Positions 15,517 through 23,439 of a stretch of DNA of 64,000 bases are shown one piece after another. The stretch spans positions 1 to 64,000 of the forward strand of contig JARGPI010000021.1 in the NCBI GenBank assembly GCA_029213005.1. The letters run 5' to 3'. Within the stretch, counting starts at the first letter, position 1. Each line of letters starts with the position of its first letter. The stretch is from Verrucomicrobiales bacterium (GTDB taxonomy: Bacteria > Verrucomicrobiota > Verrucomicrobiia > Verrucomicrobiales > DEV007). The notes under the pieces are model-generated. The model was not told where the DNA came from and did no database searches. It saw nothing but the letters and a program-made list of their open reading frames with translations. The translations under genes and the position numbers were made by a program.

Positions 15517-16347
15517 CTACGAATCGCCGGAATAACGCCCGACGAGCAGTGCGGCGAGTCCGTCGGAGTCATAGCTCATCAGGAACAGCGCCCGACCGGA
15601 AGGCGAAACCCAGCCTTCGTAAGATGAGTGGCTTTTGCGACCTTTGTGATTGGTTTCGACTCCTTTCCCGATCACCGCATTGCGATTTTCGGGGAGTCGC
15701 TCCAGATTGATCGAACAGAACGTTTTCTGCTCTCCCGGATAGGCATTCCGGCCGTTCACGATCGCTTTATTTCCTTTCCCGGAGATTTTGCCGGCCGATT
15801 CGCTGAATCGGTAACTCCACTCGATATCCCAGCTGCCGTTCCCGGGGGATACGATCTCCCGAATGGTCCAGGAACCTTCCTTGAAACGGGTTTTGAGTCC
15901 TTTTCCAAGCCACTGAGCTTTGTATTTCGAAATAATCGAGCCCTCGCCGTCGAAAGCCGCCATGGTGATCTCCGTCCCTGCGACATTGGAGTCGATATCG
16001 AGATTAAACTCGTTTTGTTTCCCGGTTCCGTAGGCTTCAATCAGGGTGCCGGCGAGGGTCCCGTCATCGAAGCGATCAATAAAAAGGATCCCGACAGTGC
16101 GGTCTTTGACCTCCTGCCCATTGATTTCATACCGCCGGCCAATCGCAAAGAGCGTAGAGCCACCATCATCAACCAGTTCGAAGGCCCAGATGATATTTTT
16201 CTCGCCATCAGAGTCCTCGAAACTCTCGGACACTTTCCAGTGGCCGCCCTGAATCTGGCGTCTGGTATCGAGGGCGGGAAGCTGAGTCGCTAAAAAAGAC
16301 CAAGCCATCACCAGGCTGATAACGGCCGGGAATGGAATAGGATTCAT
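15517..16347 (-). CDS. Secreted hypothetical protein upstream of the sulfatase
   Basis: A 276-residue protein with a signal peptide (IPFPAVISLVMAWSFLATQLPA, cleavage near residue 26). I do not recognise the family. The body is beta-rich, with repeated W-containing strands (GGHWKVSESFEDSDGEKNIIWAFEL, SWTIREIVSPGNGSWDIEWSY). This resembles PVC proteins that report 'residual effort' in lipocalin-like or DUF1579-type folds, but the likeness is too weak to name. It is 40 bp upstream of the sulfatase on the same strand, so a role with that enzyme is plausible. Confidence 0.7.
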   Translation of the reverse strand: MNPIPFPAVISLVMAWSFLATQLPALDTRRQIQGGHWKVSESFEDSDGEKNIIWAFELVDDGGSTLFAIGRRYEINGQEVKDRTVGILFIDRFDDGTLAGTLIEAYGTGKQNEFNLDIDSNVAGTEITMAAFDGEGSIISKYKAQWLGKGLKTRFKEGSWTIREIVSPGNGSWDIEWSYRFSESAGKISGKGNKAIVNGRNAYPGEQKTFCSINLERLPENRNAVIGKGVETNHKGRKSHSSYEGWVSPSGRALFLMSYDSDGLAALLVGRYSGDS

Positions 16348-16610
16348 GCTCTTTTAACAAAGTGAATTTCGGGGCGCTTGTCCATCAAATTATCAAGGCA
16401 GATCACCCAACCATGATGGAATCAGGTTTTGCCCTGCGGGAGGTGTGCCCCGGTCCCGCGTGGCGATACGGAATCACGTATCGTTCCGGCATTCAATCTC
16501 CCGAAGACAAATTCAAAAGCTCTTTTATTAATTACTCAATCTTCTTAGCGCAGTTTAAGAATTGGTTTCCGAAAACTGTCAGCCTAGCAAGGGCCACTGG
16601 TTTTCCACTT

Positions 16611-18878
16611 ATGCAAAAATCGCATTTCTCTGTTTTTTTAGTTTTTATATCTTCAATCTCATTGGCTTCGGCTCGCAATCTCCATGAAGGGAACTGGATT
16701 TCCTGGCGGGGACCGCTTCAAACCGGCGTCAGCCTGGAAAGCTATCAGGAAGGTAGTTTTAATCCGGAACCGGTGTGGACGGATTCGATCGCGGGCCGGG
16801 GTACCCCGGTGATTTTTAACGGTCGGATTTTTTCCTGGGGATATCGGGGGAAGGGGGCCGACTTGGAGGAGCTCGTTCAGGTCCGTGATGAGAAGACCGG
16901 AGCGGTGATCTGGGAGAAAGGTGTCCACGATTTTATGTCGGATACGATCTACGATCGCTATTCAATCGGCGCTTTGGCGGTCGATCCGGAGTCCGGTAAT
17001 GTGATCGCGGCCACTACCTTTGGACTGGTAACCTGTTACGACACCGAGGGGAATGAAGTCTGGCAACACTCGATGATCGAGCGTTTCGGTAGACTCACCT
17101 TTCCCAATGGTCGGGCTGGTGCTCCCGTGATCGACGGAGATATCGTCATCATCCGCGGGGTGACCAGTTACTGGGGCGCTGACGGACCGGCGCGTGACCG
17201 TTTTTTCGGTTTTGATAAATCTACCGGGGAACTGGTTTGGGCATCGACTCCCGGAGTCGGTCCTCCCTATCTGAAAGACAGTTCAATGAGTACTCCTTTT
17301 CTCGAAACGGTGGGAGGGCGTCGCGTTTTCTATGCGGGAACTGGCTGTGGAAACATCGTGTGTGTCAATGTGAAGGACGGCACTCCGCTGTGGCGTTGGC
17401 AGGTGTCAAAAGGTGGTATTAATGCCAGCCCGGTCCTGTTTGGTCGCAACCTGATCTGTGTTCACGGCGCGGAGAATTTTGATACCACCGAAACCGGTCG
17501 ACTGTTCAGTATACCTTTACCGCAAAATCTTGATTCAGTAGGCGGAGAGATCGAGGCTGATCAGGGCGGCGCGCCAAAGTTGCCGGATGCAATTGATACC
17601 TGGCGTCACACCGTCGAGCAGTTTACCAGCTCGGCTCTGATTCATGACGGAAAAGTCTATCAAATGGACAAGACCGGACGGATGTTCTGCGTCGAGGCCG
17701 GGAGCGGGGAGATTCTCTGGAAATTAAAGCTCGCCAACGAGCAGCTTCACGCTTCCCCCGCCTACGCGGACGGTATGCTTTTTGTACCGATGTATCCGGG
17801 TGAATTTCTTGTGATCGATGTGTCGGGCAAGGAACCGGTGATTCTCCATCGAATTGGCGTTGAAGGAAACTGTATCGGGTCGCCTTCGATTTGTAACGGA
17901 AAAGTGTATCTGCATACCACCGAGAAGTTGTATGCCTATGAGATTGAGAATAAAGGAATCACCTGGGCGGAAGCGCCTTCTGATCCGGCTCCGCCGGTCG
18001 GTGACGCAGCCGGTCTCTCCGTGATCCCATCTGATATTCTGCTGAAAGCCGGCGACTCGATGGACCTGACGGTCCGGAAAGTCGATTCCTACGGGAATGT
18101 GGTCGCTGAAGCTGATCCCGCCACAGCGGAGTGGAGTAAATTTGTCCCGCCTACAGCGAAGGTGAAGGCCGAGATGGATGCCTCCATTGAAAGTGAAAAG
18201 ATCTCTACTACGGCGGATGCAAAATTGTCGGCCGGAGCCTGGAAAGCCAAAAGCGATGGGCTGGAGGGAATCCTGCGGGGGCGTGTGATCTCGAATCTTC
18301 CCTACTATGAAGACAACGAAAGTGTGGAATTAACTAACGGGTTTGCGTTTCCTCCGCTTCCCTGGATTGGTGCCCGACTGAAGTGGGAGATTCGGGAACT
18401 GGAAGGGAACAAAGTGCTTCAGAAGACGCTCGATTCCGTTCTGTTTCAGCGAAGCTTGTCATTCATCGGTGATCCGAATTTAAGTAATTACTCCATGCAG
18501 GCCGATGTGATGACTGATGGCAGTCGCCGTATCAAGTCGGTCGTTGGTTTGATCAATCAGCGATATATCATTTCGCTGGTCGGTAATGCTAATATTCTTG
18601 AGATCAGTTCCAATCATGAACGGGTCAAAGCCAGTGTGCCGTTTCCGATTTCCGCGAACCAGTGGTATACCCTGAAAACGCGCGTCGACATCGCTGAAGA
18701 TGGTTCCGGTGTGGTTCGGGCAAAGGCCTGGAAAAAAGGGGATGCAGAGCCGGAAGCTTGGACCATCGAGTATGAGCATAAAAAGGCCCATCGGGAAGGT
18801 GCACCGGGTCTCTATGCCTTCTCTCCTCAAGCCCAGAAAACGGTTTACATCGATAATATTTCGATCATCGAAAACTAG
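16611..18878 (+). CDS. Secreted PQQ-like beta-propeller protein with C-terminal lectin-like domain
   Basis: A 755-residue protein. The signal peptide SHFSVFLVFISSISLASA precedes eight-bladed propeller repeats of the PQQ/BamB kind: WISWRGPLQTG, then blades ending in Trp such as KTGAVIWEKG, TEGNEVWQHS, STGELVWAST, KDGTPLWRWQ and GSGEILWKLK. After about residue 450 comes an Ig-like piece (LSVIPSDILLKAGDSMDLTVRKVDSYGNVV). The last ~150 residues look like a LamG/concanavalin fold (SMQADVMTDGSRRIKSVVGLI ... VYIDNISIIEN). The frame is open to 16362, but the ATG at 16611 starts a proper signal peptide. The symporter gene begins 9 bp later, so the two form an operon; a ligand-sensing or scaffold role is inference. 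Confidence 0.85.
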   Translation: MQKSHFSVFLVFISSISLASARNLHEGNWISWRGPLQTGVSLESYQEGSFNPEPVWTDSIAGRGTPVIFNGRIFSWGYRGKGADLEELVQVRDEKTGAVIWEKGVHDFMSDTIYDRYSIGALAVDPESGNVIAATTFGLVTCYDTEGNEVWQHSMIERFGRLTFPNGRAGAPVIDGDIVIIRGVTSYWGADGPARDRFFGFDKSTGELVWASTPGVGPPYLKDSSMSTPFLETVGGRRVFYAGTGCGNIVCVNVKDGTPLWRWQVSKGGINASPVLFGRNLICVHGAENFDTTETGRLFSIPLPQNLDSVGGEIEADQGGAPKLPDAIDTWRHTVEQFTSSALIHDGKVYQMDKTGRMFCVEAGSGEILWKLKLANEQLHASPAYADGMLFVPMYPGEFLVIDVSGKEPVILHRIGVEGNCIGSPSICNGKVYLHTTEKLYAYEIENKGITWAEAPSDPAPPVGDAAGLSVIPSDILLKAGDSMDLTVRKVDSYGNVVAEADPATAEWSKFVPPTAKVKAEMDASIESEKISTTADAKLSAGAWKAKSDGLEGILRGRVISNLPYYEDNESVELTNGFAFPPLPWIGARLKWEIRELEGNKVLQKTLDSVLFQRSLSFIGDPNLSNYSMQADVMTDGSRRIKSVVGLINQRYIISLVGNANILEISSNHERVKASVPFPISANQWYTLKTRVDIAEDGSGVVRAKAWKKGDAEPEAWTIEYEHKKAHREGAPGLYAFSPQAQKTVYIDNISIIEN

Positions 18879-18887
18879 ACTCCGGAA

Positions 18888-20444
18888 ATGGTTTCTCTAT
18901 ATGTAATTACGGGGTATCTCGTTCTTCTGATCGGGCTTGGTTTGGTTAGTAACCGGTTCTTCAAAGGAACTGCCGCTGACTATTTTGTGGTGAGCCGTTC
19001 GGTGGGTTCCTTTCTCCTTCTGATGTCGATCTTCGGCACGACGATGACCGGTTTCGCTCTCGTAGGTTCGACTGGTAAGGCGTTTAGCAGTGGAATCGGC
19101 GTGTACGGGCTGATGGCATCCTGGTCGGGGCTGATTCATTCCGCTGTCTTTTTTGTCATCGGGATACGGCTCTGGGCTGCGGGAAAAAAGCACGGTTATG
19201 TCACCCAGTGTGAATATTTCCGGGCGCGTTTTGATTCGGATTCCATCGGGTATCTGCTCTTTCCGATCCTGATCATGCTGGTGATTCCCTACCTGCTGGT
19301 CGGAGTTATTTCCGCCGGTAAATTTCTCCAGCCTACCACCGCCGGGTTGTTTCCCGAGGCCTTTCCGCTGCCTGATTTACCCAATGGTAAACCGCATCCT
19401 CTCTCCGGCGGGATCCCGCCGTGGTTGGGCAGCGGTGTGATTTGCCTGATTGTTTTATCCTACGTTTTCTTCGGGGGATTGCGTGGTGCGGTCTGGGCTA
19501 ACACGTTTCAGACCCTGGTGTTTATGGTCACCGGAGTGATCGCTTTCTATATGATATCGAGTCGACTCGGTGGCTTTGCTGCGGCCAGTCAGGCGGTTGC
19601 GGATAATGTGAAAGCGGCGCCGCGGCTCGCTCGCGAGGGACTGGTCGGGCAGCTTCAATTTTTAAGTTACTGTTTTATTCCCCTGTCGGTTGGGATGTTT
19701 CCCCATCTTTTCCAGCACTGGCTGACGGCGAAGGAAGCGAAGTCTTTCAGACTCACTGTGGTAGCTCATCCACTGTTTATATTAATTGTGTGGCTGCCCT
19801 GCGTTCTGATCGGGCTCTGGGCCACTGCCTATCTGGGAGAACTGGGTCCGGGGCAAAGTCCCAATTCGGTTCTCGGGAGGATGATTGGTCAACTGGTTCA
19901 TTCCCCGGTGCTCAGTGGCTTAGTGGGGGCGGGGGTTCTGGCAGCGATTATGTCGAGCTTGGACTCTCAGTTTATGTGCCTGGGGACGATGTTTACTAAA
20001 GATATCGTGATACACAAATTTGGAGAGGATCGCTTTACCGATAAGCAGAAGATCCTGATTGCACGAATTTTCATTGTGGTAGTGGTCGGGTTGACTTATG
20101 CCCTCGCGATCTACTTAAAAGACAGCGCTCATGTCTTTGATCTCGGGGTGTGGTGCTTCAGTGGCTTTGCGGCTCTCTTTCCCTTGATCGTTGCCGCCGT
20201 TTACTGGAAAGGGGTGACACGTGCTGGGGCTTTTGCCTGTGTCATCACGACGACTCTGGTGTGGTGCGTGCTGTTCTATCGCGATATTCTTGCAGAGAAA
20301 CCCGTTGGTATGGAAGACGAGCTCCTGATCGCCGGAATGATGCCGGTCACTATCATGATCGCCGTTTCAGCCGTTACGCTTGTGGTCGTTTCGCTACTGA
20401 CCCCAAAGCTGCCGGAGGTGACGATCCGTAAATTTTTTGATTGA
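18888..20444 (+). CDS. Sodium:solute symporter (SSS family)
   Basis: A 518-residue inner-membrane protein with about 13 hydrophobic segments. Typical SSS pieces are DYFVVSRSVGSFLLLMSIFGTTMTGFALVGSTG, FFGGLRGAVWANTFQTLVFMVTG, and GVLAAIMSSLDSQFMCLGTMFTKD, where the SSLDSQ is the sodium-site serine region. These carriers import sugars, amino acids, sialic acid or other organic solutes with Na+. The substrate cannot be read. It is 9 bp after the PQQ-propeller gene, suggesting uptake of what that secreted protein handles. Complete. Confidence 0.92.
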   Translation: MVSLYVITGYLVLLIGLGLVSNRFFKGTAADYFVVSRSVGSFLLLMSIFGTTMTGFALVGSTGKAFSSGIGVYGLMASWSGLIHSAVFFVIGIRLWAAGKKHGYVTQCEYFRARFDSDSIGYLLFPILIMLVIPYLLVGVISAGKFLQPTTAGLFPEAFPLPDLPNGKPHPLSGGIPPWLGSGVICLIVLSYVFFGGLRGAVWANTFQTLVFMVTGVIAFYMISSRLGGFAAASQAVADNVKAAPRLAREGLVGQLQFLSYCFIPLSVGMFPHLFQHWLTAKEAKSFRLTVVAHPLFILIVWLPCVLIGLWATAYLGELGPGQSPNSVLGRMIGQLVHSPVLSGLVGAGVLAAIMSSLDSQFMCLGTMFTKDIVIHKFGEDRFTDKQKILIARIFIVVVVGLTYALAIYLKDSAHVFDLGVWCFSGFAALFPLIVAAVYWKGVTRAGAFACVITTTLVWCVLFYRDILAEKPVGMEDELLIAGMMPVTIMIAVSAVTLVVVSLLTPKLPEVTIRKFFD

Positions 20445-20522
20445 GTAAGGCTTGGTGGGAACCAATACTCAATAGATAGGCGGTCTCCTCATTTATTCCT
20501 GCTCCTGGTTTTTTCTACTCTA

Positions 20523-21008
20523 TTGGTGGGGTGTGGCGAGCCTCTGCCTGATATTTCATCGCCCAAAACCCATCGATCCGGTACCATTACTTTCGATTAC
20601 CCGGCTAATTGGAAGGTTGTCGAAGACCTCGTCACTCCCGCGGTGCATTCTCTTTTTGTGGAAACGCCAGGCGATACTTTAGTCATTCTACAGTCTTACC
20701 CTTTAGAGGACGCGGTTGATCTTACTTCGTTTTCCGAGGCGTTTTCTAAAAACGCTATGACGGATTCCTCTGTCGTAAAAATGGATTCGTCAGTGTTCAC
20801 CAGTTTGCCGGATGCGAATGGTTACGAATGGGTTAGGGAGGATTTTAACGTCAACCTGTTTAGTGAGTCGGTGCCCCATCGACGTCTCTACGGCATTAAA
20901 GTGATGGGTGATCGGCAGATGGTTTTTATTCTACAGGCTCCCACCGAAGACTACGCAACGGCAGATGCCGGGTTTCAATTGATTCGGGACACGCTCAGTA
21001 GCAAATAG
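20523..21008 (+). CDS. Lipoprotein with PsbP/DUF1795-like domain; true start unclear
   Basis: At least 161 residues. The sequence just before and after 20523 reads LFLLLVFSTLLVGCGEP, a lipoprotein signal with lipobox LVGC, so the real N-terminus must be upstream. Yet between the symporter stop (20442-20444) and 20523 the frame holds no ATG, GTG or TTG. The only candidate at a sensible distance is an ATA at 20472. The mature part (GTITFDYPANWKVVED ... GDTLVILQSYP ... GFQLIRDTLSSK) resembles PsbP/DUF1795-type small lipoproteins of unknown role. It ends directly at the stop of the convergent voltage-sensor-like gene. Confidence 0.65.
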   Translation: MVGCGEPLPDISSPKTHRSGTITFDYPANWKVVEDLVTPAVHSLFVETPGDTLVILQSYPLEDAVDLTSFSEAFSKNAMTDSSVVKMDSSVFTSLPDANGYEWVREDFNVNLFSESVPHRRLYGIKVMGDRQMVFILQAPTEDYATADAGFQLIRDTLSSK

Positions 21009-22229
21009 CTACGTTGGCGGTTGACCGGGTGACTCCGGGGTCCCCTGACAACCTGCCTCGATCTCTTTGCGTAGTTCGATCGCGTTTTGTTCCAGCCCCT
21101 CGAGTTCGGCCCGCTTCTCTGCGATTTGATCTTCGAGTTTGGCTAGATATTTTTCGGGCTTCCGACTGAGGAGGCGATCCAGTAAACTGAAGAGAACAGC
21201 AACGCGCATTGCCCGGACATAGACGCCCCGGATCCGGTAGACTCGCATCAGTTTACCGGCGCGGATCAGCCTTACGATTCGGGTGATTCGGAGAAAACGT
21301 AGAAAGGCAATCAGGGGCAGTATGATAATGATCAAATTGACCCAGTGGCGTTTGCAGTAGAGAATTTTATTCTGGGCCACACCGTAGAGCATGATGAATT
21401 CGACGACAAAGGCGAACCAGATACAGGCTCCCAGTAAATGGAGGATGTAGGCGACGGTAGGTATATTGACGACGAGGTGGGGGTAAAAACGTTCCACGAT
21501 TTCAATAGGTACGATACTGAGGGTTAGAAATAGCATCGGCATCGCGAGAACCAGTTCCATGACTTCGCCGCTTTCTTTATTTACGGGAAGCCATCCTGCC
21601 CGGGGGAACCAGACTTCGTGATTGGGGCGGGCGGGGGAGAAGGCCATCCGCATTGGTGGAATCAAGGTGACGAGCCAGAGCCTGCGGATCGCTTTGAATT
21701 TGCTGTCGGGCGCCTGGATGACGCCGACGATGCCATCCAGAATGATGAAGGCCCAGAGGGCCGCCATACTGAGTAAAAACCACTTGTGGGAAAACAGGTA
21801 GGCAACTGCCCGGACGGCAGCACTCTCCGTGGGAGCCTCGTCTAAATCTGCGGCCTGGTGGGGCGTGGTGTTATCAATCGGTTCGGAAAGTTGCTTCGCG
21901 GTAACTTTGACGACGTGCTCCAACTGCTGAGGGAGCTCTTTGATCTTTGCTTTGAGATCGAAAACCTCGTTCTGGATTTTAAAGATATCGGGATCTTTCG
22001 CAATGACGCTGGTCTCAAGGTTCTCAACCTGATCTATCACCGGAGCGAGCGCCGCTTTGGTGGAGGTCGGCTTTATCTGGGGATTGTTCGGCGGCAGTAT
22101 GATGGCGAGCCCAAAAAGGAAGAGCGCCGCGACGAAAAACAAGACTTTTGCCCGAATTCGGGATTCCGGGCCACTGGTGACCAGCTCGGGAAGATCCTCA
22201 AGGTCAGAATCGGGAGTGGGCGCGTCCAT
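21009..22229 (-). CDS. Voltage-sensor-like membrane protein without a pore, with C-terminal coiled coil
   Basis: A 406-residue protein. A first membrane helix (29-45) is followed by a probably periplasmic helical segment (60-145), then helices at about 150-172, 224-246, 260-284 and 297-312. An S4-like helix comes next, with a positive residue at every third position: R311, R314, R317, R320, R323, K326, R329, R332. The preceding KRHWVNLIIIILPLIAFLRFL is S3-like. There is no selectivity filter or S5-P-S6 pore after S4; the chain ends in a coiled coil (~361-392). I moved the start from a TTG at 22343 to the ATG at 22229 because two palindromes lie just upstream of it. It could be a stand-alone voltage sensor or channel-related protein. 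Confidence 0.72.
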   Translation of the reverse strand: MDAPTPDSDLEDLPELVTSGPESRIRAKVLFFVAALFLFGLAIILPPNNPQIKPTSTKAALAPVIDQVENLETSVIAKDPDIFKIQNEVFDLKAKIKELPQQLEHVVKVTAKQLSEPIDNTTPHQAADLDEAPTESAAVRAVAYLFSHKWFLLSMAALWAFIILDGIVGVIQAPDSKFKAIRRLWLVTLIPPMRMAFSPARPNHEVWFPRAGWLPVNKESGEVMELVLAMPMLFLTLSIVPIEIVERFYPHLVVNIPTVAYILHLLGACIWFAFVVEFIMLYGVAQNKILYCKRHWVNLIIIILPLIAFLRFLRITRIVRLIRAGKLMRVYRIRGVYVRAMRVAVLFSLLDRLLSRKPEKYLAKLEDQIAEKRAELEGLEQNAIELRKEIEAGCQGTPESPGQPPT

Positions 22230-22241
22230 AAATTGTTCGAT

Positions 22242-22276
22242 TGTACCCTGTACGGTACTCGACTGTACCCTGTACA
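22242..22276. promoter_or_regulatory. Tandem TGTAC-N3-GTACA palindromes, locus 2 (before the voltage-sensor-like gene)
   Basis: Copies at 22242-22254 (TGTACCCTGTACG, one mismatch) and 22264-22276 (perfect) are spaced 22 bp start to start. They lie 13-47 bases upstream of the proposed ATG at 22229, a normal operator position over or next to a promoter. Confidence 0.8.
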
Positions 22277-22444
22277 AGATCGATTTCCCCCCGTCAAGGT
22301 CGCTTAAAAGCCCGATCCTACCCTTTTGGACGGGAGATTGCAATAATGAGGAAGTTACAAAGTTATCTTAACTTTCATGAGGGCATAACGGGGCATTTTG
22401 CAGGTAAATTCGGCGGGTTTTTATAAAAATAATCAACCTTCTAC

Positions 22445-22477
22445 AAAAACAATATTAAACTTTTGTTGATTGTTTTT
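22445..22477. promoter_or_regulatory. AT-rich inverted repeat upstream of the barrel gene
   Basis: AAAAACAAT (22445-22453) and ATTGTTTTT (22469-22477) flank 15 bases, about 80-110 bp before the outer-membrane protein ATG. The whole 22420-22550 stretch is strongly AT-rich against its surroundings and is the likely promoter of that gene. Confidence 0.4.
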
Positions 22478-22555
22478 AAATGTTAGATATTTTATCGATG
22501 TTATTGTTAAGATGTTTTAATAACCGTCTTTCCCAAATATCAATCTATCGAAAAT

Positions 22556-23305
22556 ATGAAAAAAACATTCTCAATGCTTACTGCTTTTGCGATTTCATTC
22601 GCAGGGCTCCAGACAGCTACCTCCGGTGACTGTTTCTATGGCAATCAGTGCGCTCCATCTTATGGAGACGACAGTGGCTGCTGCTTCTCTTACGATTATC
22701 TCGACGTCGCTTATATGTCGTCTGACTATCGTTCCGTTCCTTCCGCTGGCGTTCTTGACGGAACGATTCAGGAAGCACCTAACGGAACCATCATCGATGA
22801 AATGAAAGGTGTGGACATCGAGTTCCGTAAGTCACTCGGCTGCACGTTTTTCCTTTCCGGAGAATTTTACAATACGGACGGTCTCCTCAGTGACTCCATC
22901 GTTCAGGCTCGTCAGAGACTCGTTGGTGACAATCTTTTGACCGGTAAGCGTGCTGAGTTGTACTACTACCGTTTAGGTGTTGGTGCGAGACACTCAATCA
23001 ATGAGAATCTTGACATCACTTTCGAAGGTGGTGGCCTTTACTTCGACTGCCAGGTTCCCGGTAAAGACCAGGACGAGTGGGGTTGGTATATCTCTCCAGG
23101 TCTCCGTTTCTGCCTCGGCGATATGGGTGAAATCTACACTAACTACTTCTACGAAAATTACGAAAACATGGAAAACCACAGAGTTGATGGTGGTGTGATC
23201 ATTCCTCTTCCTTGCTCAGATTCCTTCAGCGTCAAGCTGGGTGGACGATACGAGTCTCTCGAAGACAAGACCACGTTCCTTGCAGGTTTCCGTTTCAACT
23301 ACTAA
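22556..23305 (+). CDS. Outer-membrane beta-barrel protein
   Basis: A 249-residue protein with a signal peptide (MKKTFSMLTAFAISFAGLQTATSG) and a Cys-containing N-terminal region (DCFYGNQCAPSYGDDSGCC), followed by alternating amphipathic strands such as YDYLDVAYMSSDYRSV, AELYYYRLGVGARHSI, WGWYISPGLRFCLG and FSVKLGGRYESLED. It ends in FLAGFRFNY, with aromatic residues at the C-terminus as in BAM substrates. An 8- to 10-strand barrel is likely. An AT-rich promoter region and a strong terminator suggest high, single-gene expression. No specific function can be given. Confidence 0.75.
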   Translation: MKKTFSMLTAFAISFAGLQTATSGDCFYGNQCAPSYGDDSGCCFSYDYLDVAYMSSDYRSVPSAGVLDGTIQEAPNGTIIDEMKGVDIEFRKSLGCTFFLSGEFYNTDGLLSDSIVQARQRLVGDNLLTGKRAELYYYRLGVGARHSINENLDITFEGGGLYFDCQVPGKDQDEWGWYISPGLRFCLGDMGEIYTNYFYENYENMENHRVDGGVIIPLPCSDSFSVKLGGRYESLEDKTTFLAGFRFNY

Positions 23306-23335
23306 TCGTAGTCTAAAAATTATTCTCTCAATCAC

Positions 23336-23367
23336 AGCCGGACTCTTCATTGAGTCCGGCTTTTTTT
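23336..23367 (+). terminator. Rho-independent terminator of the barrel gene
   Basis: A 10-bp stem AGCCGGACTC / GAGTCCGGCT with a TTCATT loop and six further Ts, 31 bp after the stop codon. Confidence 0.95.
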
Positions 23368-23439
23368 CGTCTTGTGACTCAAGTTTAGCACCGACTTACG
23401 TCACTTGCCTTTTCCCGTCAATCTGGCAGAATTCGGCTC

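Noticed and set aside
22230..22343. Longer form of the voltage-sensor-like protein starting at TTG 22343
   Set aside because: The extra 38 codons cover the palindrome pair, show no conserved feature and would make the operator coding; the ATG at 22229 is simpler. Not fully excluded, since locus 1 is coding.
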